A stretch of 48,378 nt of DNA from Caldalkalibacillus mannanilyticus JCM 10596. GTDB taxonomy: Bacteria; Bacillota; Bacilli; Caldalkalibacillales; JCM-10596. Made by a program: the position numbers and the translations under genes. The notes below the pieces were generated by a model that saw only the letters and a list, made by a program, of their open reading frames with translations, did not search any database and was not told the DNA's origin. The stretch spans positions 1-48,378 of the forward strand of contig NZ_BAMO01000040.1 of the NCBI RefSeq assembly GCF_000615945.1, given 5' to 3'. This document shows, in pieces, positions 1 to 9,382 of this stretch (positions within the stretch are counted from its first letter, which is position 1; each line of letters opens with the position of its first letter).

Positions 1-24
1 AGACGATTAGAATGGGATAAAATT
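1..24. repeat. Partial copy of a dispersed repeat, cut by the window edge
   Basis: About 19 of 24 bases match 143-166, which is one end of the repeat unit at 101-166. Only this flank is inside the window, so the assignment is weak. Confidence 0.35.
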
Positions 25-42
25 TGCCAATCAAAGCATGTT

Positions 43-85
43 GTAAAAGAGAGCGATAGTCAAACTGACCATCGCTCTCTTTTAC
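43..85. terminator. Strong inverted repeat, probable bidirectional terminator
   Basis: Perfect 15-bp arms at 43-57 and 71-85 (GTAAAAGAGAGCGAT and its complement) enclose a 13-nt loop. The stem has A-runs on one flank and T-runs on the other, so it can work as an intrinsic terminator on either strand. It lies downstream of the minus-strand hydrolase gene and would also stop plus-strand transcription entering from the left. Confidence 0.75.
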
Positions 86-100
86 ATGTGTGAAATACGC

Positions 101-166
101 AACATAAAGTAGACTTCCATCAGATGGAGTTATTACTCCACCTGACGGTTAGAACGTGATAAAACT
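101..166 (-). repeat. Dispersed 3'-end hairpin repeat, copy A
   Basis: Read on the minus strand the element starts at the stop codon of the hydrolase gene and holds an 11-bp stem (arms 120-130 and 135-145, one mismatch, 4-nt loop TATT), followed by CTACTTTATGTT. It matches 5158-5216, which follows the fhs stop codon in the same orientation relative to its gene. A 20-base piece (147-166) is repeated exactly at 22286-22305. Confidence 0.6.
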
Positions 167-1820
167 ACTTAAGCCCCATGTTTTCAAAATCTTCTGCCAT
201 GCGTTCCATCAATGTTGCCATTTGTACCCTTGTGGATTTAGCTGTAGGCTGGAACGTACCATCATCAAATCCTGTGATATACCCTCGTTGAAAGATGGGG
301 AGGATAGAGCCGTATGACCATCGCTCCTTCCCTAGATCAGGAAAGGGGCTTTCTTTCACTTCCACTGAGGAAAAGTGAAAGATATTCTGAAGAATGGTTG
401 CCAATTGCTCTCGGGTTAGTGGCTCATCGGGTCCAAAGCGGTTCAGGTCTAACCCATGAATCATCCCTAATTCACGAGCTACCTCAATTTCGCGTCTTGC
501 CCAATGCCCCTTTATATCAGTAAATAGAAATTCTTTTGGAAATGCCTGAGCGTAACCTAATGCTCTTATCAGGATTAATGCTCCTTGGGCTCTCGTTAGT
601 GTGGCATTAGGAGAGAAGGTGGTTGAAGTAGTACCCGTTATCCAGCCACGGTTGGATACGGAAAGAATGTTTTCTCGTCCCCAATGTCCCAATGCAACAT
701 CTTTAAAGTACGTACCATTTAACCAATGAGAGTAATATTCCCAGGTTTCAGGTGTTTCATGAAACAAAGCCCAAGAGCCTGTTCCCTTGATGCCATATTT
801 AGAAATGAGTTGTAGCTTGGCTTTGATTGACTGTTCATTTTCAAACCAAATGACATATTGACCTTCTGTTAATTTTGTGGTTCCAATAAATCCATGCTGA
901 TTTTTTGGGATCGTAAAGGTGACATAAGGGGATTCTTTGCTTTTATCGTAGTGGCTTTTACCCTTAAATTCGCGGATCAGGGGGGCAATACGGGTACTCG
1001 AAAGTCCAAGACCTGTAATGTTTCTTCCCTCCAATGTGGGACCGTCTAGCTTCCACATTCGACCGTAAAAAGGAAGTCCAACCACAATTTTTTCCTTGGG
1101 GACGCCACTTTGAATAGCATATAGGATCGACCGTTCAAAAAAAGCTAGACTGGATACGGGACCTATCGGGCTTTCCGGTGATTCCCATGACTCATCGTAA
1201 GCCATCAACATTAGATAGTCGGCATACTTCGCTAATTCCATGTAATCATAAAAACCATGCCATCCGGTTTGCCATCCACTTGGGTTTCCAGCTACAGCAA
1301 CCGAAACCTCCTTGTGTTTTGGAATGTATTGTCGCAAGAGACGAATGAAGTCCGTATGTTCATCTCTATAGCTTCTGAGGTAGCCGGAATGCTCTCCTGA
1401 TCGACTGACTCCTTCAATATCTACATTCACTCCATCTAGTTTATAACGTTCGACCGCAGCGGCAATATCCTGTGCCAGCTTTTCACGATGTAATAACCCA
1501 TTTCGACCAGCCGTTGCGTCCCAATGATTGGCAAGAAAGGGAACCACCTTCATTCCCCTTCTATGCATCTCATCAATAAATGAGGTCTGTAAACGCCACG
1601 TGATTTCTAGCTCTCCTGCTGGGGTGATATCAAAGTAATTAGGGGATACCACCTTTAGGCTGCCTCTCGTTGCGTCTACTTGTTTACTATATGAATTGGG
1701 GCTTCCAAAATAAACATATGACATATTAAAGAAATCTGTTTGAGCAGGAGCTGACGGTAAGAAAGAAGTGTTGAGAAACAGAATAAAAAGAATAGGAACA
1801 AGCGCTTTTACTTGTTTCAT
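165..1820 (-). CDS. Secreted glycosyl hydrolase family 18 protein with three SLH repeats
   Basis: This protein of about 551 aa should act on a chitin-like or peptidoglycan glycan at the cell surface. I chose the ATG at 1820 because it follows a GGAAGG ribosome binding site and opens a signal peptide (MKQVKALVPILFILFL, cleavage near residues 25-27); the reading frame is open upstream but lacks a signal there. The family-18 motif DGVNVDIE lies at residues 129-136, with E136 as the expected acid/base; the form with N at the third position is typical of YaaH/YdhD-like Bacillus hydrolases. Three SLH repeats (about 371-421, 433-482 and 492-541) should anchor it to secondary cell-wall polymer. A lipoprotein gene ends 31 nt upstream, so the two are probably co-transcribed. 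The substrate is not determinable here. Confidence 0.9.
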   Translation of the reverse strand: MKQVKALVPILFILFLNTSFLPSAPAQTDFFNMSYVYFGSPNSYSKQVDATRGSLKVVSPNYFDITPAGELEITWRLQTSFIDEMHRRGMKVVPFLANHWDATAGRNGLLHREKLAQDIAAAVERYKLDGVNVDIEGVSRSGEHSGYLRSYRDEHTDFIRLLRQYIPKHKEVSVAVAGNPSGWQTGWHGFYDYMELAKYADYLMLMAYDESWESPESPIGPVSSLAFFERSILYAIQSGVPKEKIVVGLPFYGRMWKLDGPTLEGRNITGLGLSSTRIAPLIREFKGKSHYDKSKESPYVTFTIPKNQHGFIGTTKLTEGQYVIWFENEQSIKAKLQLISKYGIKGTGSWALFHETPETWEYYSHWLNGTYFKDVALGHWGRENILSVSNRGWITGTTSTTFSPNATLTRAQGALILIRALGYAQAFPKEFLFTDIKGHWARREIEVARELGMIHGLDLNRFGPDEPLTREQLATILQNIFHFSSVEVKESPFPDLGKERWSYGSILPIFQRGYITGFDDGTFQPTAKSTRVQMATLMERMAEDFENMGLK

Positions 1821-1851
1821 GTTTAAAACCTTCCAATCTGTGTGATTTGTT

Positions 1852-2430
1852 TTACGGGTATGCTGCTTCGAATAGATATCTGTTATTTTCTTCATGGATG
1901 GAATAAGTGATCCCATTGTAATCAAACGTTCTGGAGGTAAGTTCTGATAAATCCGCATTTGGACCAATCCCAAGCTCTGCGAATAGCAGATCAATATCAT
2001 GAACGGCAATCGTTGAATTGGTCATCAGGAATAATTGCCACCAGCTTGTGATCATAGTAAACCTTTCTTTTGTCGAGGGAGGACTACCAATCAATTGCGC
2101 TTTGATGACATGGCTGTTAGCAACAGTGACCTGTAATTCTAAATGCTTTCCTAGAGACGTACGATATACTTGATCTGTTTCAGAATGAATTTGTTCAAAT
2201 GAGTGGATAAAAAAATCCCCCGTATGTTCAGCGGAGATCGCATTCCATTTCTGCATAAATTCTTCAAATAACAAGATAGGGGCATTTTCTACCATTGTTT
2301 GGTGTTGGTTCGGGTGTTCTATTGACCTATTTTCTTCATAGGGCTGAAACCGAGCGTCTTCACTAGGCGTACTAAAACAGCCTGAAAGAAACATGAGGAG
2401 CCCTAAAATAGGAATAAGGAAGATACGCAT
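1852..2430 (-). CDS. Hypothetical lipoprotein upstream of the GH18-SLH gene
   Basis: About 192 aa, beginning MRIFLIPILGLLMFLSGC. A hydrophobic signal followed by a lipobox (LSGC, Cys at residue 18) predicts a lipid-anchored protein on the outer face of the membrane. Two ATG codons are adjacent (2433 and 2430) behind GGAGGTG; the second has the better spacing. I recognise no domain in the mature part. It is probably co-transcribed with the hydrolase 31 nt downstream, so a role in cell-wall or spore-envelope handling is possible but is inference only. Confidence 0.7.
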   Translation of the reverse strand: MRIFLIPILGLLMFLSGCFSTPSEDARFQPYEENRSIEHPNQHQTMVENAPILLFEEFMQKWNAISAEHTGDFFIHSFEQIHSETDQVYRTSLGKHLELQVTVANSHVIKAQLIGSPPSTKERFTMITSWWQLFLMTNSTIAVHDIDLLFAELGIGPNADLSELTSRTFDYNGITYSIHEENNRYLFEAAYP

Positions 2431-2586
2431 CATTTCACCTCCAGTGACATAGGGTAAGGTATATGTTTTTAACAGAAAAAAATAAACTAAGAAGCTAGAC
2501 ATGGAAAAAAATATAAATTATAATAAAAGAAGAAAGTTGCGTAAGGTAAAAAAATATTACCATGTGCAAAATTCTTCCTTGGCTTT

Positions 2587-2613
2587 GGGGACTATAATAG
2601 TCCCCCTTTTTTT
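2587..2613 (+). terminator. Hairpin with T-tract on the plus strand
   Basis: A perfect 8-bp stem (GGGGACTA, 2587-2594, with TAGTCCCC, 2598-2605) has a 3-nt loop and is followed by CTTTTTTTATT. The T-tract is on the plus strand although the gene ending beside it (2623) is on the minus strand, where the hairpin has no U-tract after it. Confidence 0.5.
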
Positions 2614-2622
2614 ATTGTAAAA

Positions 2623-3289
2623 TTATATCGTCCACTCATCGTGCACAATAGCAACGATATACCACTCACCGTTTTCTTCTTCAAGTACGATTCGTAAGCT
2701 TCTCCAATCCATTCCTTCATATTGTGGGTCGAAGCCAGAGAAATGATATTCAACAGTGGTTGCCCCAGGGTAAACATCTAGGATATTATCAATGGTGTTT
2801 CCCTGTCCAAGACGTTCATTGATGGATGTCTGTTCAGCATTGGCGTAGTCTTGATCATAAACAAATCGCTCATAATAATCGGCAAAAGTCATTTCCATAG
2901 GATCGCCAGTTCCATCAAATTCTCCCCAATGATAGAGAGTGGAATCATTTAATAAGCCAGCGACTTGTTGACCTGTAAATACTTGAGCCGTGTCCGTGAC
3001 AATATAACCATAGGGGGAGAATAAGAGTCCCTTAGTAGGATGAACATAAGAAGAAAGTGCCTGCATGTCTTTATTTTTTAGAGCTAGAAGGACTGTGTCT
3101 GCGACTTGCTTAGGTGAGATTGTATTCTCTTCTCCGGTTTGCTGATTGTCTTGGGCGTTCTCGTTGTCCTCCATTTCGAGCTGTGAATCTTCAGTGTCGA
3201 TAGGACTGCTCCTCTACAGCGGGACTTGTAGCACATCCAGTTAAGACAAACCCTGTTGTTAGTAATAGAATAAAGATCATTTTTTTCAT
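2623..3289 (-). pseudogene. Lipoprotein gene interrupted by a frameshift
   Basis: From ATG 3289, behind GAGGAGGT, the minus strand encodes a lipoprotein signal (MKKMIFILLLTTGFVLTGC, lipobox LTGC) that stops at 3191 after 32 codons. The rest of the protein, about 190 residues starting near SPIDTEDSQLE, continues in another frame to 2623. One extra base, or two missing, between 3190 and 3216 joins the two parts into a lipoprotein of about 220 aa. The mature part has an acidic linker, then a compact domain ending GEWYIVAIVHDEWTI, reminiscent of NTF2-like folds; I do not recognise a family. Real decay and sequence error are both possible. Confidence 0.65.
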
Positions 3290-3453
3290 AGTGAATTACC
3301 TCCTCTATACTAAAAAGATACCCGAAACAAGCTAAACTTAATCTAGAATAAGGTGTGTTTTTCTAAGGATTCGAAAATGGTGAAGGAAATGGGAGTTTGA
3401 ATAAAAATATAGTATACTTAGATGGTTAGTGACTGAATATGGGAGGCATCCAC

Positions 3454-5148
3454 ATGATTGAAGAAAAAATTGAAAGCGATATCATAATAGCCCAAAAAGC
3501 GAAGATGAAGAAAATACAAGACATAGCCCAATCGCTTGGGTTGGGTGAAGAAGACTTCGAACCTTACGGGCACTATAAAGCAAAAATTAATCTCGATGTG
3601 CTAGAAAGGCTGAAAGATAAAAAGGAAGGCCGGTTGATACTCGTGACAGCTATTAATCCTACGCCAGCAGGTGAAGGGAAATCTACAGTCACAGTTGGAT
3701 TAGGTCAAGCATTAAATCGTTTGGGACATCGAGCGATCATTGCTCTTCGTGAACCCTCATTAGGACCTACAATGGGAGTAAAAGGAGGAGCTGCGGGTGG
3801 TGGGTATTCACAAGTCGTTCCTATGGAGGATATTAATCTTCATTTTACAGGAGACTTGCATGCGATTACAACGGCGAATAATGCACTTGCTGCCATGATC
3901 GATAATCATATTCATCAAGGGAATACCCTGCAATTAGATCCGCGGCGGATCATTTGGAAGCGGGTCTTAGATTTAAATGATCGTGCCTTAAGAAGAGTAA
4001 CAGTTGGCTTAGGCGGACCAACGAATGGAATGCCTCGAGAGGATAGTTTTGATATTACAGTCGCCTCCGAAGTGATGGCCATCCTTTGTTTGAGTAAAGA
4101 CATCACAGATTTAAAGAATCGCTTGTCTAGAATCGTTATTGGCTACACTTTCTCCAAGGAACCTGTTACGGTAGGAGATTTAGGCGCTCAAGGAGCGATG
4201 ACTTTACTACTCAAAGAAGCGATTAAACCGAATCTGGTTCAGACCCTGGAGAATACACCTGCCCTTATTCATGGAGGACCTTTTGCTAATATTGCTCATG
4301 GCTGCAACAGTGTCATTGCGACAAAAATGGCATTGAAATTAGCAGATTATACAGTGACAGAAGCAGGTTTTGGGGCTGATTTAGGAGCGGAAAAGTTTCT
4401 AAATATCAAATCACGAGTAGCTCAATTAGATCCAGGTGCTGTTGTCATTGTAGCGACGATTCGTGCCTTGAAAATGCATGGAGGAGTTGCTAAATCGGCT
4501 CTCACAGAAGAAAATATCACTGCCTTGTCCTCTGGATTAGCCAATCTCGAAAAGCATGCGGAAACAATTCAAGGATTTGAGCTTCCTTTTGTCGTAGCGA
4601 TTAACCGTTTCCATACCGATACAAATATGGAGGTTCAAGTCATCAAAGATTGGTGTAAAAAGAAAGGATATCCAGTTGCTCTTGTAGATGTTTGGAAACA
4701 AGGAGGAGCGGGGGGAGAAGAATTGGTCCATGAGCTACTTCCTCTCATCGAACAGAAAGAGAAGCAGCAAAGAAAACTGATTCATACGTACTCTCTTACT
4801 TCGTCAATTGAAGAAAAATTACATGCCATAGCAACGAAGGTCTATGGGGCAGATGGGATTGAATTGTCTTCCAAGGCAATGAAGCAAGTAGAAGAGTATA
4901 CCAAACGTGGATGGGATCAATTGCCGGTTTGTATGGCGAAAACACAGTATTCCTTAAGTGACGATCCTGCTCGATTAGGGAAAGCAACCCATTTTAAAGT
5001 CACGATCAGGGAATTTAAACCCTCAATTGGAGCAGGGTTTCTCGTGGCTCTTACAGGAGAAATTATGACCATGCCAGGCCTTCCAAAGTCCCCTGCCGCC
5101 CTACAAATGGATGTGGATGGCGAAGGAAGAGCCTTAGGATTGTTTTAA
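3454..5148 (+). CDS. fhs: Formate-tetrahydrofolate ligase
   Basis: Fhs makes 10-formyl-tetrahydrofolate from formate, tetrahydrofolate and ATP, feeding one-carbon units to purines and initiator tRNA in the cytoplasm. The 564-aa protein has the normal family length and the ATP-binding P-loop TPAGEGKST at residues 70-78; the following [20 protein letters not shown] stretch is highly conserved in the family. I chose ATG 3454, which has GGGAGG 7 nt upstream; an in-frame ATG 15 nt earlier overlaps that binding site. It appears monocistronic: a repeat hairpin follows its stop and thiC has its own promoter. Confidence 0.95.
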   Translation: MIEEKIESDIIIAQKAKMKKIQDIAQSLGLGEEDFEPYGHYKAKINLDVLERLKDKKEGRLILVTAINPTPAGEGKSTVTVGLGQALNRLGHRAIIALREPSLGPTMGVKGGAAGGGYSQVVPMEDINLHFTGDLHAITTANNALAAMIDNHIHQGNTLQLDPRRIIWKRVLDLNDRALRRVTVGLGGPTNGMPREDSFDITVASEVMAILCLSKDITDLKNRLSRIVIGYTFSKEPVTVGDLGAQGAMTLLLKEAIKPNLVQTLENTPALIHGGPFANIAHGCNSVIATKMALKLADYTVTEAGFGADLGAEKFLNIKSRVAQLDPGAVVIVATIRALKMHGGVAKSALTEENITALSSGLANLEKHAETIQGFELPFVVAINRFHTDTNMEVQVIKDWCKKKGYPVALVDVWKQGGAGGEELVHELLPLIEQKEKQQRKLIHTYSLTSSIEEKLHAIATKVYGADGIELSSKAMKQVEEYTKRGWDQLPVCMAKTQYSLSDDPARLGKATHFKVTIREFKPSIGAGFLVALTGEIMTMPGLPKSPAALQMDVDGEGRALGLF

Positions 5149-5157
5149 AAAAGATAT

Positions 5158-5216
5158 CCTGTTCCAATCATCAGGTGGAGTATAAAATCCATCTGATAGA
5201 ACTCTACTTTATTTTA
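5158..5216 (+). repeat. Dispersed 3'-end hairpin repeat, copy B, after fhs
   Basis: Begins about 10 nt after the fhs stop. It contains TCAGGTGGAGT (5171-5181), a short loop and TCCATCTGA (5188-5196), then CTCTACTTTATTTT. It closely matches the minus-strand reading of 101-166 in both stem and flanks. The stem followed by a T-rich tail suggests it serves as the fhs 3' end. Confidence 0.6.
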
Positions 5217-5230
5217 ATGAGAAAATAAGG

Positions 5231-5236
5231 TATAAT
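5231..5236 (+). promoter_or_regulatory. Probable -10 box of the thiC transcript
   Basis: A perfect TATAAT lies about 15 nt before the riboswitch P1 stem, where a transcription start would be expected. The -35 region is poor. Confidence 0.45.
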
Positions 5237-5249
5237 AAGTTTGGAAAAA

Positions 5250-5350
5250 TCTACTAGGGGAGTCCGGAAAGCTTGGACTGAGAGAAGAATGCGTTAAAAT
5301 TCTTTGACCCTTGGAACCTGATCTGGGTTATACCAGCGTAGGGAAGTAGG
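5250..5350 (+). ncRNA. TPP riboswitch (THI element)
   Basis: The conserved thi-box order is visible: GGGG, CTGAGA (5278-5283), then ACCC, GAACCTGATCTGG (5314-5326), ACCAGCGTAGGGAAG. The P1 stem pairs CTACT (5251-5255) with AGTAG (5345-5349). Bound thiamine pyrophosphate should favour the terminator at 5418-5453 and switch off thiC. Confidence 0.95.
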
Positions 5351-5417
5351 AAAAAAGAAAATTGAACAACGAGAGTTTTAGTTCGTATTTTACTTATTTT
5401 TCTTTTTTGCTCATCCC

Positions 5418-5453
5418 ATCGGGTTCTGTTTAGACAGAGCTCGATTTTTTTTT
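5418..5453 (+). terminator. Riboswitch expression-platform terminator before thiC
   Basis: A 12-bp stem (5418-5429 with 5434-5445, two G-U pairs, loop TTAG) is followed by nine T residues. It lies between the TPP aptamer and the thiC ribosome binding site, so control is by transcription termination. Confidence 0.9.
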
Positions 5454-5485
5454 GGTATAACAGATCCAAAAATGGAGGAGGATGA

Positions 5486-7264
<1,779 letters not shown>

Positions 7265-7349
7265 AGTTCCAAGGTCGAATAAGAAACATCTTAGAGATTT
7301 GGAGAAATATTTAAGAAAGATAGAGAATGATTGAATAGAGTGTAGTGAA

Positions 7350-7398
7350 GAAGCGAATCCACAATGATCATCCAAGGGTGAGTGTGGATCGCTTCTTT
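7350..7398 (+). terminator. Terminator after thiC
   Basis: A stem of about 13 bp with one bulged A pairs GAAGCGAATCCACA (7350-7363) with TGTGGATCGCTTC (7383-7395) and is followed by TTTATCTGTTTTC. The remainder of 7265-7490 shows no gene. Confidence 0.75.
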
Positions 7399-7492
7399 AT
7401 CTGTTTTCTTCGTTCTTCCTGTCCATTTATGGGGAACCGAATAAGAAGAAAATATGGACAAACAATAGACATAGGTATTCCAGAAATTCTTG

Positions 7493-7521
7493 TTGACATC
7501 TTGAATTCGCTTTCATATAAT
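7493..7521 (+). promoter_or_regulatory. Consensus SigA promoter of the fru operon
   Basis: TTGACA (7493-7498) and TATAAT (7516-7521), both perfect, are separated by exactly 17 nt. A cre-like site fills the spacer and operator repeats start 7 nt after the -10, so a strong promoter appears to be tightly repressed. Confidence 0.92.
7501..7515 (+). promoter_or_regulatory. cre-like CcpA site inside the fru promoter spacer
   Basis: TTGAATTCGCTTTCA fits the cre consensus WTGNAANCGNWNNCW with one mismatch. Bound CcpA would sit between the -35 and -10 boxes and block RNA polymerase, giving catabolite repression of fructose use. Confidence 0.6.
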
Positions 7522-7528
7522 CAAAGTA

Positions 7529-7574
7529 GATCACAAATGATCAAAAACGGTCATAAATGATCATAAAACGATCA
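7529..7574 (+). promoter_or_regulatory. Five phased GATCA/GGTCA operator repeats
   Basis: The five boxes are at 7529-7533, 7539-7543, 7549-7553 (GGTCA), 7559-7563 and 7570-7574, spaced 10, 10, 10 and 11 nt, one helical turn each. They begin just downstream of the -10 box and precede a DeoR-family regulator gene. Direct-repeat operators suit DeoR-type proteins, so FruR is the expected ligand. Confidence 0.7.
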
Positions 7575-7627
7575 CAGGAGTAAGATAAGAGAGAAAATCA
7601 ATCATAGAAAATGCGAGGAGACAGCGC

Positions 7628-8413
7628 ATGATGTATGGAGAAGAGAGAAAAAAACAAATTGTAGAGTTTGTGAATCAGCATGGAAGAGCATCAGTACAAG
7701 AGTTGTGTCAGACCTATGATGTTTCTGAATCAACCATCCGACGAGATCTGAAAGAATTAGAAGAAGAAAAACTGATTAAAAGAGCACATGGTGGTGCCGT
7801 TTCGTTACAAAGTGTCAATTTCGAGCCTTCTTTTATGGAGAAAGAAGATACATTTAAGCAAGAAAAGAAAGCGATTGCAAAAAAGGCGGCAGAGCTTATT
7901 GAAGAGGGAGATACCATTCTCATTGACTCAGGGACAACGACTTTTTACATGATTGAAGAGCTAAAGAATTTTTCAAGGCTTACGGTTGTGACAAATTCAC
8001 TCGTAACCGCCTTAGAGCTTCAACAAATGTCTACGATTGATGTGATTGTGCTTGGCGGAGCGTTACGCAGAGATATTATTTCCTTGGTAGGTCCTGTGAC
8101 AAACCAGTCATTGCAAATGATTCGAGTCGATAAAGCCTTTATTGGGACAAACGGCTTAGATGTACAAGAAGGCTTAACCACTCCCAATCTAATGGAGGCG
8201 GAAACCAAAAAGCAAATGCTTCACTCAGCTAAGCAGGTTATTGTCCTCGCCGACAGCAGCAAAATTGGAAAAGTAACCTTTGCCAAAGTAGCAGATATAG
8301 AAAGAGTAGATAAGTGCATCTTAGATTCAGGAGTATCCCCTCATTTCGTTCAGCAGCTAGAAGAGATTGGGGTCGATGTTTACATCGCGGAAGTAACGGA
8401 GGAGATAGTATGA
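7628..8413 (+). CDS. fruR: DeoR-family fructose operon repressor
   Basis: A 261-aa regulator. Residues 1-58 form the DeoR winged helix-turn-helix (SVQELCQTYDVSESTIRRDLKEL), and about 76-230 form the DeoR sugar-phosphate sensor domain (DSGTTTFYMIEEL, the GGALRRD stretch, IGTNGLD). The likely effector is fructose-1-phosphate, the substrate of FruK encoded next. ATG 7628 follows AGGAG by 7 nt. The gene overlaps fruK by ATGA, so they are translationally coupled. It should repress its own promoter through the repeats at 7529-7574. Confidence 0.92.
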   Translation: MMYGEERKKQIVEFVNQHGRASVQELCQTYDVSESTIRRDLKELEEEKLIKRAHGGAVSLQSVNFEPSFMEKEDTFKQEKKAIAKKAAELIEEGDTILIDSGTTTFYMIEELKNFSRLTVVTNSLVTALELQQMSTIDVIVLGGALRRDIISLVGPVTNQSLQMIRVDKAFIGTNGLDVQEGLTTPNLMEAETKKQMLHSAKQVIVLADSSKIGKVTFAKVADIERVDKCILDSGVSPHFVQQLEEIGVDVYIAEVTEEIV

Positions 8414-9369
8414 GTTTACCGATCATTACAGTCACATTAAATCCTGCCATAGACAAGACGATCACGGTTCCACAACTAGAGCTCGGGAGCTTGAATCGTG
8501 TTCTCGAATCTAGGACAGATCCCGGAGGCAAAGGAATCAATGTAGCTAAAGTATTGAAACATTTTGACATGAAGGTCCTAGCTACTGGATTTATCGCGGG
8601 AATACAGGGGAAACAACTATTACAATACTTGGAGGAAGAAGAGATCCCTCTGGATTTTGTTCAAGTACAAGGGGAAACAAGAACCAATCTTAAAGTGATT
8701 GACGAAAGCACTTCCATCACTACTGAAATTAACGAAAATGGTTTTGATATCACAGAGAATCAACTGGAAATGCTTAAAGAAAAATTAAATGGAATCTTAG
8801 ATCAAGCATCGTTGCTTGTTTTAGGAGGAAGCTTTCCTCCAGGAGTTCCCCAAACCATTTATCAAGAATATATACAACTAGCTCATTCTAAAGGGATTCG
8901 AACCATTTTGGATGCAGATGGGATTGCCCTTCGAGAAGGAATCAAAGCGAAACCCTATGCGATCAAACCAAATATTCATGAACTTGAACAACTGGTGGGT
9001 TATTCCTTGGAAAGTGAGGAAGAAATCATTCAAGCGGGTAGGAAGCTAATTGATCAAGGAATATCTATCGTGATCATCTCGATGGGGGCTCAAGGAGCGC
9101 TTTGTTTAGACCAACACGAAGCCTATCGTATTCTTCCATTTCCTATCACTGCCAAGAGTACGGTAGGGGCAGGAGATTCTATGGTAGGAGCCTTATCCTA
9201 TTCCCTACTTCAACAATTTTCTTTACGAGAAATGGCTGTATGGACTACAACAGCTGGGACCATAACAGCATCTAAGTCTGGGACACAAGTATGCACCTTT
9301 CAAGAAGTGAAGGACTCACTAGAAAAAGTGCATCTGTCAAAAATACAAAATAAAAAAGAACTAGCGTAG
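8410..9369 (+). CDS. fruK: 1-phosphofructokinase
   Basis: FruK phosphorylates fructose-1-phosphate, made by the fructose PTS, to fructose-1,6-bisphosphate. The 319-aa protein is a PfkB/ribokinase-family kinase: GGKGINVAK at about 39-47 and the anion-hole/catalytic motif GAGDS at 253-257 (D256 the base). ATG 8410 overlaps the fruR stop and has GGAGGAG upstream. The following gene, the fructose permease, starts 13 nt later, which supports fructose rather than tagatose as substrate. Confidence 0.94.
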   Translation: MSLPIITVTLNPAIDKTITVPQLELGSLNRVLESRTDPGGKGINVAKVLKHFDMKVLATGFIAGIQGKQLLQYLEEEEIPLDFVQVQGETRTNLKVIDESTSITTEINENGFDITENQLEMLKEKLNGILDQASLLVLGGSFPPGVPQTIYQEYIQLAHSKGIRTILDADGIALREGIKAKPYAIKPNIHELEQLVGYSLESEEEIIQAGRKLIDQGISIVIISMGAQGALCLDQHEAYRILPFPITAKSTVGAGDSMVGALSYSLLQQFSLREMAVWTTTAGTITASKSGTQVCTFQEVKDSLEKVHLSKIQNKKELA

Positions 9370-9382
9370 AGGAGGATTTGAC

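Noticed and set aside
3397-3418. TTGAAT and TATACT before fhs as a SigA promoter
   Set aside because: The spacer is only 10 nt; no convincing -35 lies 17 nt upstream of TATACT, so I did not list a promoter.
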